Shown: in pieces, positions 55,403 to 64,000 of the stretch | Layout of the letters: each line of letters opens with the position of its first letter | Numbering within the stretch: the stretch's first letter is position 1 | Source: a beta proteobacterium AAP65 | GTDB lineage: Bacteria > Pseudomonadota > Gammaproteobacteria > Burkholderiales > Burkholderiaceae_C | DNA: 64,000 nucleotides | Direction of reading: 5' to 3' | Assembly: GCA_001295865.1 (NCBI GenBank) | Contig: LJHW01000017.1 | Location: forward strand, 62,001 to 126,000 | Program-made: the position numbers and the translations under genes | The notes under the pieces: model-generated | The model's input: the letters and a program-made list of their open reading frames with translations, nothing else | Database searches by the model: none | Told to the model about the DNA's origin: nothing

Positions 55403-58400
55403 GTCGGCTCCTCGGGCAGTGCGGCCAACGCGGCGTCGAAATCGAGCACCCGCATGGCCTGCGAGAGCTGGCGCGCATTGCGCATGGGCAGCGCCCGCCG
55501 CAAGGCCGCGTGCTGGGCCTGCCAGAGCTCCAGCGCCTGGCTGTCGCTGGCCTGCAGCAGCTCGCGCAGCGTGCGCAGCGTGGCGGCGGTGTCCACGCCG
55601 GTCTCTTCGGCCAGGGGCGGTGATTCGGTGGACATCCAGGCCGGCAGCGGGTCGAGCGCGGCTTCGATCTGTGCCACCACTTCGGCCAGCTGCTGCGCCA
55701 CGCCCGGCACGCCGGCGTGCACGGCCGGCTCGTCGGCGGCAGCAGCCGCCACTTCCAGCGCTTGCGCACCCGCGCCCAGGGCGTCGGCGCCTATCGTGCG
55801 GGCCAGCCCGTGCAGCGTGTGCGCCGCGCGGCGCAGTTCGCTCCAGCGGCCCTCGGCCGCCCAGGCCGACCAGGCGGCGATGCCTTCGCCCTGCTCCTGC
55901 GCAAAACCGCGCAGCGTGTTGCGGTACAGGCTCTCGTTGCCGTCGAAACGCCGCAGGGCCGACGCCACGTCCAGCGCCGGCATCGGCGGCAAGGGGCGCG
56001 GCGCCACACGGGGCGCCGGGGAGGCCGCGGGCGCTTTCACGGCCGCGGGTGCGGGCGGCAGCGCGGCGCGCGGTGCCGTGGCGGCAGCGCCCACGGCAGG
56101 AGCCAGGGGCGCCAGAGTCGCCACCAGCACTGCCATGTCCAGGGGCTTGGCGATGTGGCCCTGCATGCCGGCGGCCAGGCAGCGCTGGCGCTCTTCGGCC
56201 AGCGCGTGGGCCGTCATGGCGAACACCGGCAGGCGGTCGAACTCGGGGTTGGCGCGCAGGCGCCGGGTGGCTTCGATGCCGTCCAGGACTGGCATCTGCA
56301 AGTCCATGAGCACCGCGTCGAAAGCGCCGGCACCGCGTGCGGCCAGGCGTTCGATGGCCTCCAGGCCGTTGCCCGCCACCTCCACCCGCGCCCCGCGGCG
56401 CCGCAGCAGCTCCACCGCCAGTTCCTGGTTGAGCGCGTTGTCTTCCACCAGCAGCACACGCAGGCCGTCCAGGCGCGTGCTGGCCTCGGAAGCCGCCGTG
56501 CTGGCGCCAGCGGCACCGCGGAACAGGCTGCGCAAGTCTTCCGGCAAGACGGGCTTGGAGATGAAATCACGCACGCCCTGCTTCAGCGCCCGCGCGCGGA
56601 TGTCTTCGCTGCCGTAGGCCGAAACCACCGTCACGCGCAGCGCGGGGTGGTCTTGCCGCAGGCGCTTGAGCACGGCCGAGCCTTCGCCATCGGGCAGCAC
56701 CCAATCGAGCAGCACGTGGTCGAAGGGCACGCCATCGGCCGCGGCTTCGGCCAGCACGGCAAAGGTCTGCGCCGCGTCGCGTGCGCCGGCCAGGCGGCCC
56801 TGGCTGCCGATGCCCAGCGTGTGCAGCTGCCCCAGGATGGCCAGGCGTGTGTCGCGCTGGTCTTCCACCACGAGCACACGCGCGCCCGGGGCGCAGGCCA
56901 GCGCGGCGGTGGTGGCGCTGGCAGGGTCCAGCGGCAGGCGCAGGTGCACCTGGAAGCTGCTGCCGGCGCCAAGCTGGCTGCGCACCTCGATGCGGCCGCC
57001 CATCAGCTCCACGAGGCGGCGCGAGATGGCCAGGCCCAGCCCGGTGCCGCCGTAGCGGCGGGTGGTCGACACATCGGCCTGCGCAAATTCGAGAAACAAG
57101 CTCTTCAGCGCCGCTTCGCTCATGCCGATGCCGGTGTCCTGCACCGTCAGCACCAGGCTGACGTGGGTGGTGCTGTGGTCGCTGCGGTCGGTGTCCACCA
57201 CCAGGCGCACCTGCCCGGCGTGCGTGAACTTCACGGCGTTGGACAGCAGGTTGGTCAGCACCTGCTGCAGGCGCAGCGCATCGCCGCGCAACGTGCCGCG
57301 GTTGGCCAGCAGCGAGGCATCGGCAAAGTCGCACAGCAGTTCCAGCTCGCGCGCCTGGGCCGGCTGGCGCACCAGTTCGATGGCCTGCGCCACCACCGTC
57401 TCGATGGCCAACGGCGCGGCTTCCACGCGCATCTGGCCGGCTTCGATCTTCGAGAAGTCGAGCACGTCGTTGATCAGCGCCAGCAGCATGCGCGAAGCGC
57501 CCTGCGACTTCTCCAGGAAGCTGCGCTGCTCGGTGGTGAGCTCGGTCTGCAGCGTCAGGTGGGTCATGCCCATGATGGCGTTCATGGGCGTGCGGATCTC
57601 GTGACTCATGTTCGCCAGGAAGCGCGACTTGGCCTCCGTGGCCGCTTCGGCGGCGTCACGGGCGGCCTGCAGCTCCAGGCGGTCGGCATCGCGGCGGGCC
57701 AGGTCGCTGCGGATGGCGCCCGCCATCTCGTCGAGCACGCGGGCCAGCACATCCAGTTCCTGCACGCTGCGGTGCTTGGCGAGGGTCGCCGGGGCGCTGA
57801 AATCGCCGGCGCCAAAGCGGCGCGCAGACGCTTCCAGCGTGTTGATGGGCTGCAGCACACGCCGGCGCAGCAGGCCCAGGGCGCCCAGCAGCAGCGGCAC
57901 CAGCGCCAGATTGACCACGATGCCCGCGCCGATGGCGCGCGCCAGCCGCGCCCGCATCTGCTCGACCTCGCCGTCGGTGCGTGCATCGGTCTTTTTCGCC
58001 AGCCGCTGCACCGCCTGGCCCAGCGCCGCGCGGTGCTGTTCGTAGGCGGGCGCGTGCACCAGCGCCGTGGCGTAGGCCCGGTCGGGCTCGCCGTCGGAGA
58101 CAAACTCGGCGCGGGCCACGTCGTACAGGCCCTGGGTGGCGGCGAAGGCCACCTTCTCGATGTCCTGCATGCGGGCCGCCGCAGCGAGCAGCTCGTTGGC
58201 CAGGCTCAGCTCTTCGCGCTTGAAACCCAGGGCCTGCATGCGCTGGATCAGGCCCTCGGGCGCCGGGGGCGAGGCGTCGGGCTGCGCCTCGCCGGGGGCC
58301 GGGGTGGGGCTGGCGGGCTCGCCGTTACGGGCGGCCAGTACCTCGTAGTAGGCGGTGAGATGGCGCGTTTCGGCCGTGGTGGTGAAGCTCTGCACCAGCT

Positions 58401-58581
58401 GCGCCAGCTTGTCGTTCTGGTGCATCAGCTCGTCGATCATGCCCACCGCGCGGTCGCGGTCGTCGATCGCCACGTGCACGGCATGCTCGGCCTGGCGGAT
58501 GGCGAGCAGGAACGCCATGTTGGCCGCCAGCGCCAGCAGCACGGCGGCAAAGAAGCCACGCGAATAAGTTCTCAGTCTCAA
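55399..58581 (-). CDS. hybrid sensor kinase with two receivers and Hpt domain
   Basis: 1060 residues. TM1 at about 10-28, a large helical periplasmic region with a Pro/Ala-rich insertion (about 88-108), TM2 at about 217-238, HAMP, HisKA with SHEIRTPMNAIMGMTH, HATPase with GGTGLGLAISRRL, two receivers (first: VLVVEDQRDTRLAIL and VLLDWVLPDGEG; second: VLLVEDNALNQELAV and VLMDLQMPVLDG), and an Hpt domain (RRAAHTLHGLARTIG). All phosphorelay residues are present in a BarA-like layout with an extra receiver. The likely target is the HD-GYP regulator whose gene it overlaps. The start is TTG at 58581 and poorly supported; ATG at 58518 would remove most of TM1. Confidence 0.92.
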   Translation of the reverse strand: MRLRTYSRGFFAAVLLALAANMAFLLAIRQAEHAVHVAIDDRDRAVGMIDELMHQNDKLAQLVQSFTTTAETRHLTAYYEVLAARNGEPASPTPAPGEAQPDASPPAPEGLIQRMQALGFKREELSLANELLAAAARMQDIEKVAFAATQGLYDVARAEFVSDGEPDRAYATALVHAPAYEQHRAALGQAVQRLAKKTDARTDGEVEQMRARLARAIGAGIVVNLALVPLLLGALGLLRRRVLQPINTLEASARRFGAGDFSAPATLAKHRSVQELDVLARVLDEMAGAIRSDLARRDADRLELQAARDAAEAATEAKSRFLANMSHEIRTPMNAIMGMTHLTLQTELTTEQRSFLEKSQGASRMLLALINDVLDFSKIEAGQMRVEAAPLAIETVVAQAIELVRQPAQARELELLCDFADASLLANRGTLRGDALRLQQVLTNLLSNAVKFTHAGQVRLVVDTDRSDHSTTHVSLVLTVQDTGIGMSEAALKSLFLEFAQADVSTTRRYGGTGLGLAISRRLVELMGGRIEVRSQLGAGSSFQVHLRLPLDPASATTAALACAPGARVLVVEDQRDTRLAILGQLHTLGIGSQGRLAGARDAAQTFAVLAEAAADGVPFDHVLLDWVLPDGEGSAVLKRLRQDHPALRVTVVSAYGSEDIRARALKQGVRDFISKPVLPEDLRSLFRGAAGASTAASEASTRLDGLRVLLVEDNALNQELAVELLRRRGARVEVAGNGLEAIERLAARGAGAFDAVLMDLQMPVLDGIEATRRLRANPEFDRLPVFAMTAHALAEERQRCLAAGMQGHIAKPLDMAVLVATLAPLAPAVGAAATAPRAALPPAPAAVKAPAASPAPRVAPRPLPPMPALDVASALRRFDGNESLYRNTLRGFAQEQGEGIAAWSAWAAEGRWSELRRAAHTLHGLARTIGADALGAGAQALEVAAAAADEPAVHAGVPGVAQQLAEVVAQIEAALDPLPAWMSTESPPLAEETGVDTAATLRTLRELLQASDSQALELWQAQHAALRRALPMRNARQLSQAMRVLDFDAALAALPEEPT

Positions 58582-58692
58582 GATGGCCGTGCACGCAGGG
58601 GCCCTCCCAGAATGGAGAGCTTCCTGCGTAGGCTATCGGCGCTTCGGATCCGCGCTTGAATGACGAGTGCGGCAAAAACCGACTACTTCTCA

Positions 58693-61600
58693 TCAATCGG
58701 CAGCACAACTGACTTCTGCGGGGCTGCCCACCGGCGCCGGCTTGCGCTTGCGCGCCAGGTAGCTGTAGAGCACGGGCACCACCACCAGCGTCAGCAAGGT
58801 GCTGGTGATCACACCGCCGATGATGGCGCGGCCCATCGGCGCCTGGATCTCGCCGCCGTCGTTCAGCGCCAGGGCCAGCGGCAGCATGCCGAAGACCATG
58901 GCCGCGGTGGTCATGATGATGGGCCGCATGCGCGTCATGCCGGCGGCCAGCAGCGCGTCGGGCACGCTGGCGCCACGCTCGCGCTCGTGGTTGGCGTAGT
59001 CCACCAGCAGGATGGCGTTCTTGGTCACCAGGCCCATCAGCATCACCAGGCCGATCATGCTGAAGACGTTGAGCGTGCTGTTCCAGAACAGCAGCGCCAG
59101 CATCACGCCGATCAGCGCCAGCGGCAGGCTGGCCATGATGGCGATGGGCTGCAGGAAGCTGCCGAACTGGCTGGCCAGCACGATGTAGATGAAGATCACC
59201 GCCAGCGCCATGGCGCTGAGCAGGCCGCCGAAGGCCTCCTGCTGCTGCTGCATGCCACCGCCGATGTCGAAGCTGTAGCCCGGCGGCAGCGTGGTCTCGC
59301 GCACCAGCTTCTGCACGTCGGCGCCCACGTCACCGGCACTGCGGCCCTGCACACCGGCAAACACCGCCTCGCGGCGCTGCAGGTTCTGGCGACGGATGAC
59401 CTCGGGGTTGAACACCGTCTCGATGGTGGCCACGCTGTCCAGCGTGATGGGCGTGCCGTCTTTCGCGAAGGCCACGGGCAGGCCGCGCAGTTGCTCGATG
59501 CGTTCACGCTGCGTCTCGTTCAGGCGCAGCACCACGTCGACCTGGTCGCCGTCGGGCGTGGTCCAGTAGGTGGCGGTTTCGCCGTTGACGTAGGCGCGCA
59601 GGCTGCTCGCCAGCTGCGGCGCCGTCAGGCCCAGCTCACGCACCGCACCCGGACGCAGCTTCACGGCGTAGGCCGGCAGGCCCTGCTGCACCGAACTCTC
59701 GACGTCGGCGATGCCAGGGATGGCCTTGACCTTCTCGGCGAAGTCTTGCGCCACCTTGGCCAGGCCGTCGGCATCGCTGCCCAGGATGGCCACGTAGATG
59801 GGGCGGTTGAAGCCCACGCTGGCGTCGGTGCCGGGAATGACGGCAATCGCCTTGCGGATGGCCTCTTCCACCTCTTTCTGGCTGCGCTTGCGGTCTTTTT
59901 TGTCCTTCAGCGCGATGCTCAGCCAGGCCTGGTTGCGCTGGCCGGCGCCGCCCACCCAGGTGGAGACATCACGCACCTCGGGCATGGCCATCACGGTCTC
60001 TTCGACCTGGCGCGCCTTGGCATCGCTGCGCTCCAGGCTGCTGCCCACCGGCATGCGCAGCGCCAGGCGCGTGAAGCCTTGGTCGGTCTCGGGCGCGAAC
60101 TCGCTGCCCACCAGCGGCGCCAGTGCCAGCGCGAGCACGAAGCTGGCGATGCCGCCGCCCACCACCACACCGCGGGGCGTGATCGTGGCGCTGCGCAGGC
60201 GCCGCGGCAGCGTGCGCTGGCGCTGGCCGTCGGCACCGAAAGGCCGCCCGTAGGCCGGCAGCCACACGCGCCAGCGGCGGCCGCTGAAGATCCAGCGGAT
60301 GCTGCGCTCGTAGACGCGGTGCAGCAGGTCCATGCCGGCGTCGGTGGCGCGGATGGCGTGGCCGAGCACGGGCACCTTCTTCAGGCGCGTGCTGGGCGGG
60401 TCGTGCCACACGCTGCTGAGCATGGGGTCGAGCGTGAAGCTGACGAACAGGCTCACCAGCACCGCCACCACCACGGTGATGCCGAAGGGGTAGAAGAACT
60501 TGCCGATGATGCCGCCCATGAAGGCCACCGGCGCGAACACCGCCACGATGGCGAAGGTGGTGGCCATCACGGCCAGGCCGATCTCTTCGGTACCTTCGCG
60601 CGCGGCGCGGAAGTGGTCCTTGCCCATGCCGACGTGGCGCACGATGTTCTCGCGCACGACGATGGCGTCGTCGATCAAGAGGCCGATGCACAGGCTCAGC
60701 GCCATCATCGTCATGAAGTTCAGCGTGAAGCCGAAGGCATAGACGGCGATGAAGCTGCTGATCACGGCGATGGGCAGCGTCAGCCCCGTGATGATGGTGC
60801 TGCGCCAGCTGTGCAGGAAGAGGAAGACGATGGCCACCGTCAGCAGCGCGCCCTCGATCAGCGTGTTGCGCAGGCCGTTCAGGCTGCCCTTGACCCAGTC
60901 GCTGCTGGCGTTGATGACCCGCACTTCCACATCGGGCGGCAGCTGCGGCTTCAGCTCTTCCAGCGCCTGCTTCACGGCGTCGCCGGCGGCCACGATGTTG
61001 GCGTCCTGCTGCTTGAAGATGTTGAAGCTGATGGCGCGCTGGCCGTTGATGCGGGCCACCGAATCGGGCTCGCGTTCACGCTCCACCAGGGTGCCCAGGT
61101 CGGACAGCGTCAGGCTCAGGTTGCCGCGTCTGGCGACCACGATGTTCTCGAACTGGCGCGGGTCGCGCACGCGGCCTTCCACGCGCAGCAGCGCGTCCTG
61201 CGTGCGGTCGCTGATCAGGCCCACGGGCTGGTCGGCGTTGGCCTCGCGCAGCGCGGTGGCAATCTCCGCCGGCGTCACGCCGTAGGCGCGCAGGCGCACG
61301 GGGTCGAGGTCGATGCGCACCTCGCGTTCGGTCAGGCCGTTGACCTCCACGCGCGCCACACCTTCCACGCGCTGCAGGCGCTTGGCCACCGTCTGCTCGC
61401 CCAGGATGGAGAGCTCACGCGCGCTGCGTGTTTTGCTCACGATGGCCATGGTGACCACCGGCTCGCTGTTGTCGTTGTTCCAGCGCGCGATGGTCGGCGC
61501 CTTCACGTCTTTCGGAAAACTGCCCTGCACGCCGGCCACGCGGTCGCGCAGGTCTTCCATGGCGCGGCCCATGTCGGCGTCGAGCTTGAACTCGACGTTG

Positions 61601-61872
61601 ACCCAGCCCGTGCCTTCACGCGCCCCCGAGGTGATGCGCTTGACGCCGGCAATGCTGTTGACGGCCTCTTCCAGCGGCTTGACGAGCTCACGCTCCACGG
61701 CCTCGGGCGAGGCGCCGGGGTAGCGCACCTCCATCCACGCGCCGGGGAAGGTGATGTCGGGCATCTGCTCGACGCCCAGCTTGTTGTAGCTGAACAGGCC
61801 CAGCACGCACAGCGCCACCATCACCATCACGGCGAAGACGGGGTGCTGGATGGAAACGCGGGTGATCCACAT
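58693..61872 (-). CDS. RND efflux transporter permease (HAE1 family)
   Basis: 1059 residues with 12 membrane helices and two large periplasmic loops. N-terminal ITRVSIQHPVFAVMVMVALC, proton-relay Asp pair in LCIGLLIDDAIVVRENI (TM4) and Lys in LMGLVTKNAILLVDYA (TM10), the hallmarks of drug-exporting HAE-type RND pumps rather than metal (HME) pumps. The pump takes substrates from periplasm or membrane and passes them to a TolC-like channel. It starts 11 bases after the adaptor gene. No outer-membrane channel gene is present; a chromosomally unlinked TolC/OprM homologue would be needed. Substrate unknown. Confidence 0.93.
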   Translation of the reverse strand: MWITRVSIQHPVFAVMVMVALCVLGLFSYNKLGVEQMPDITFPGAWMEVRYPGASPEAVERELVKPLEEAVNSIAGVKRITSGAREGTGWVNVEFKLDADMGRAMEDLRDRVAGVQGSFPKDVKAPTIARWNNDNSEPVVTMAIVSKTRSARELSILGEQTVAKRLQRVEGVARVEVNGLTEREVRIDLDPVRLRAYGVTPAEIATALREANADQPVGLISDRTQDALLRVEGRVRDPRQFENIVVARRGNLSLTLSDLGTLVEREREPDSVARINGQRAISFNIFKQQDANIVAAGDAVKQALEELKPQLPPDVEVRVINASSDWVKGSLNGLRNTLIEGALLTVAIVFLFLHSWRSTIITGLTLPIAVISSFIAVYAFGFTLNFMTMMALSLCIGLLIDDAIVVRENIVRHVGMGKDHFRAAREGTEEIGLAVMATTFAIVAVFAPVAFMGGIIGKFFYPFGITVVVAVLVSLFVSFTLDPMLSSVWHDPPSTRLKKVPVLGHAIRATDAGMDLLHRVYERSIRWIFSGRRWRVWLPAYGRPFGADGQRQRTLPRRLRSATITPRGVVVGGGIASFVLALALAPLVGSEFAPETDQGFTRLALRMPVGSSLERSDAKARQVEETVMAMPEVRDVSTWVGGAGQRNQAWLSIALKDKKDRKRSQKEVEEAIRKAIAVIPGTDASVGFNRPIYVAILGSDADGLAKVAQDFAEKVKAIPGIADVESSVQQGLPAYAVKLRPGAVRELGLTAPQLASSLRAYVNGETATYWTTPDGDQVDVVLRLNETQRERIEQLRGLPVAFAKDGTPITLDSVATIETVFNPEVIRRQNLQRREAVFAGVQGRSAGDVGADVQKLVRETTLPPGYSFDIGGGMQQQQEAFGGLLSAMALAVIFIYIVLASQFGSFLQPIAIMASLPLALIGVMLALLFWNSTLNVFSMIGLVMLMGLVTKNAILLVDYANHERERGASVPDALLAAGMTRMRPIIMTTAAMVFGMLPLALALNDGGEIQAPMGRAIIGGVITSTLLTLVVVPVLYSYLARKRKPAPVGSPAEVSCAAD

Positions 61873-61883
61873 GGCCGCGCTCC

Positions 61884-63134
61884 TTACTTCGCCAGCGGTG
61901 CCGAAGCCGCCGTGGCCGCCGAGGCCACCGCCGCGGCCGTGCCGCTGCCCTTGGCCGCCACCGAGGCCTTGGCGCCTTCACGCAGGTTGTCGAACCGCGC
62001 GGCCAGCACCTGGCTGGCAGGCGTGACGCCCTGCAGCACCTCCACCCGCCCGGCGCGCGGGTCGCGCCGGCCCAGGGTGACGGCGCGGCGCGCGAGCACG
62101 CCGTTTTCGATCACCCAGACGTGGTCTTGCCCCGAGGTGTTGCCCACGGCGCTGTCGGGCAGCGTCAGGCGGTCGGCGTTGTCGGCCAACGTGGCGCGGG
62201 CCAGCGCGTACTGGCCGGCGCGCAGGCGCTCCTTCGGGTTGGCCAGCTCGATGGTCACGCCGATGCTGCGCGTGCCGGCTTCGGCCGCCGGCGCGATGCG
62301 CGCCACGCGGCCGGCCACGGGCGTGTCCAGACCTTCCACCTGCACTTCCACTGCCAGGCCCGGCGCGATGCGCGAGACCTCGTGCGTGCCCACGCTGCCG
62401 GCCAGCTCCAGCTTGGCCAGGTCGACAATGCTGAGCACCTGCTGCTCGACGCTGAGCTTTTCGCCCGGCACGGCATGGCGCTTGGCAACGATGCCGGCGA
62501 TGGGCGCCACCAGCGTGGCGTCGCGCAGGCCCACGCGGGTGGTGTCCAGCGCAGCCTGCGCGGCGTTGAGCTGCGCGCGTGCGGTGGCCAGCGCCGAGGC
62601 CGAGCTTTCCAGCGCATTGGGCGAGATGAACTTCTGCGCCGCCAAGCCTTCGTTGCTGGCGTGCGTGCGTTCGGCCTGCAGCAGCGCGGCGCGGGCCGAT
62701 TCCAGCATCGCGCTGCGCTCGGCCACGCGGCTGGCCAGGTCGGCCACTTCGATGCGGCCCAGCGTCTGCCCGGCCACCACGCGGCTGCCTTCGGCCACGT
62801 TCAGCGCCAGCAGCGTGCCGCTGGCGCGGGCACGCACCATCGCGGTCTGCGGCGCCACCAGCGGGCCGGAGAACTCCACCACCGCGGGCAGGCGCGCCAC
62901 CACCGGCTGCACCACCTCGCGCGGGGCGAATTCCAGCGGGGTATCTGGCTTCTTGCCGTCTTTCTTGCCGTCCTTGTCGCCGTCCTTTTTGTCGGCGTTC
63001 TTGTCGGCTGACTTGTCGGCAGCCGCTGCCTGCGGCCCTGCGCCCGGCTTCAGTACACCGGCATACCAGGCACCGCCTGCACCGGCCAGCACCAAGGCCC
63101 CCAGGCCCGCGGCCCACACCCACTTCTTGTTCAT
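61884..63134 (-). CDS. RND efflux periplasmic adaptor
   Basis: 416 residues. N-terminal membrane or signal segment (WAAGLGALVLAGAGGAWYAG), an unusual 30-residue Lys/Asp tract (about 35-58), then the HlyD-type order: lipoyl half-motif GTLLALNVAEGSRVVAGQ, helical hairpin (RVAERSAMLESARAALLQAE region), second lipoyl half with VAPIAGIVAKRHAVPGEKLS, and beta-barrel and membrane-proximal domains. ATG at 63134 has a strong GGAGG ribosome site; the frame upstream to 63167 was rejected. It forms an operon with the RND permease. No regulator gene (TetR, MarR) is adjacent. Confidence 0.9.
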   Translation of the reverse strand: MNKKWVWAAGLGALVLAGAGGAWYAGVLKPGAGPQAAAADKSADKNADKKDGDKDGKKDGKKPDTPLEFAPREVVQPVVARLPAVVEFSGPLVAPQTAMVRARASGTLLALNVAEGSRVVAGQTLGRIEVADLASRVAERSAMLESARAALLQAERTHASNEGLAAQKFISPNALESSASALATARAQLNAAQAALDTTRVGLRDATLVAPIAGIVAKRHAVPGEKLSVEQQVLSIVDLAKLELAGSVGTHEVSRIAPGLAVEVQVEGLDTPVAGRVARIAPAAEAGTRSIGVTIELANPKERLRAGQYALARATLADNADRLTLPDSAVGNTSGQDHVWVIENGVLARRAVTLGRRDPRAGRVEVLQGVTPASQVLAARFDNLREGAKASVAAKGSGTAAAVASAATAASAPLAK

Positions 63135-63304
63135 CGCCCGTCCTCCTCTGCGGCAGCCCACAGGCACCCTGGCCCGTCAGCGAGGCGGAGTGTAGGAAGG
63201 GGACATGACAGCGGGTGACGGCTGCGACGAAGCGCAGAAAGCCACTGACGAACTGCACACGCCCCCGACCGGGCGCATCGGGTTTTGCGCGTTGCCGGCC
63301 GCCT

Positions 63305-64000
63305 TCAGGCGGCGATGGCGCTGCGCTGCGCGGACGCCTGCGCCAGCGCCCAGCGTTCCAGCTCGGCGGCTTCCAGCGGGCGGGCGAAGAGGTAACCCTG
63401 GCCGCGGTCGCAGGTGAGCGTGCGCATCAGCTCGGCCTGGCCTTCGGTCTCGATGCCCTCGGCCACGGTCGTCATGCCCATGGTGCGCGCCACGCGGATG
63501 GTGGCCTCGATGAGCACACGGTGGTACTCCACCGTTTCCGCATGTTTGACGAAACTGCGGTCGACCTTCACGGTGTCCACTGGCATCTGGTGCAGGCAGG
63601 CCAGGCTGCTGTAACCGGTGCCGAAGTCGTCCAGCGCCAGGCGCACGCCCAGGGCCTTGAGCTCGCGCAGCGTGGCCTGCACCCGTTCGTCCTGCGCGGC
63701 CAGGCTCTCGGTCACTTCCAGCTGCAGCTGGGCCGGGGCCATGCCGCAGGCCTGCAGCACGGCGCGCACATCGTCCACCAGACCGTTGCGCTGCAACTGC
63801 GCGCGCGACATGTTCACCGCCAGCTGGCGCGGCCCGGCCGCGCCCAGGCGCTGCTGCCACTGCACGAACTGCCGGCAGGCCGTCTCCAGCACGAAGGCGC
63901 CCAGGGCGTCGATGAGTCCGCACTCCTCGGCGATGGCGATGAACTCGCCCGGCGGCACCAGCCCGCGCTGCGGGTGGCGCCAGCGCACCAGCGCCTCCAC
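63305..64000 (-). CDS. EAL domain cyclic di-GMP phosphodiesterase (partial)
   Basis: The gene runs off the right edge, so its N-terminus is missing. The visible 231 residues are an almost complete EAL domain, from EALVRWRHPQRGLVPPGEFI through QLAVNMSRAQL, LEVTESL, LDDFGTGYSSL with the metal-binding Asp pair, KVDRSFV with the catalytic Lys, and VAEGIETEGQAELM to GYLFARPL. All catalytic residues are intact, so it should hydrolyse cyclic di-GMP to pGpG. A GGDEF or sensor domain upstream is likely but outside the window. The 170-base gap to the RND adaptor gene shows only a possible TACACT -10 box on the minus strand. Confidence 0.92.
   Translation of the reverse strand: MEALVRWRHPQRGLVPPGEFIAIAEECGLIDALGAFVLETACRQFVQWQQRLGAAGPRQLAVNMSRAQLQRNGLVDDVRAVLQACGMAPAQLQLEVTESLAAQDERVQATLRELKALGVRLALDDFGTGYSSLACLHQMPVDTVKVDRSFVKHAETVEYHRVLIEATIRVARTMGMTTVAEGIETEGQAELMRTLTCDRGQGYLFARPLEAAELERWALAQASAQRSAIAA

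Noticed and set aside
58660..63195. 1511-residue open frame antisense to the RND operon
   Set aside because: His/Ala/Arg/Gln-rich, no recognisable domain, and opposed to two unambiguous efflux genes.

Overview
This 64 kb window is a gene-dense stretch of bacterial chromosome with very high GC content (roughly 70% by eye) and strong third-position G/C bias. Gene content suggests a betaproteobacterium of the order Burkholderiales, probably near the Rubrivivax/Leptothrix/Roseateles group. Pointers are a GlrK/QseG/GlrR locus, an ETF-ubiquinone oxidoreductase, OpgGH, a glycine-riboswitch gcv operon, a Mn riboswitch and a DUF6352-type protein. That placement is inference. I see no tRNA, rRNA, CRISPR array, insertion sequence or prophage. 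It reads as core chromosome with one sugar-utilisation island.

Layout. 1-73: tail of an unidentified gene. 247-5526: ETF-QO, then a GlrK-type kinase, a QseG-like lipoprotein and the sigma54 activator GlrR. 5764-9368: opgG-opgH (osmoregulated periplasmic glucans), preceded by two inverted repeats that match the GlrR recognition pattern TGTC-N10-GACA. 9341-12590: a glycerophosphodiester phosphodiesterase with a Pho-box-like element, a histidine phosphatase and a class V aminotransferase. 12721-13833: SPFH protein plus ribbon-helix-helix regulator, with a perfect palindrome on the promoter.

13880-27172 is the island: gluconokinase, two GH1 beta-glucosidases, a TonB-dependent receptor, a GH5 lipoprotein glycanase, a complete CUT1-type ABC importer and a LacI-family regulator. 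Six copies of one operator pattern (core GANNNCGNTNTC) lie at its promoters. I read it as a self-contained beta-glucan/cello-oligosaccharide system: surface cleavage by GH5, outer-membrane import by the TonB receptor, inner-membrane import by the ABC transporter, hydrolysis by GH1 enzymes, and gluconokinase for an oxidised-glucose branch.

27195-41992: an ECHDC3-like protein, a MacAB-like exporter split into three genes, an acyl-CoA synthetase, an S46 peptidase, a hybrid sensor kinase and several envelope proteins, some of unknown function. 42030-50076: a Mn riboswitch with a GDT1-family exporter, then a tandem glycine riboswitch controlling gcvT-gcvH-gcvP, an NAD(P)-binding protein and L-serine dehydratase (glycine to serine to pyruvate).

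50118-58581: a chemoreceptor with a FliA promoter and a C-terminal Cache-like domain, convergent with a four-gene signalling cluster (hybrid kinase, HD-GYP regulator, porin-like barrel, small PstS-like protein). 58693-63134: an RND efflux pair. 63305-64000: the C-terminal part of an EAL protein that continues past the right edge. No stretch over 300 bases lacks a gene except 42784-43113, which holds the glycine riboswitch.
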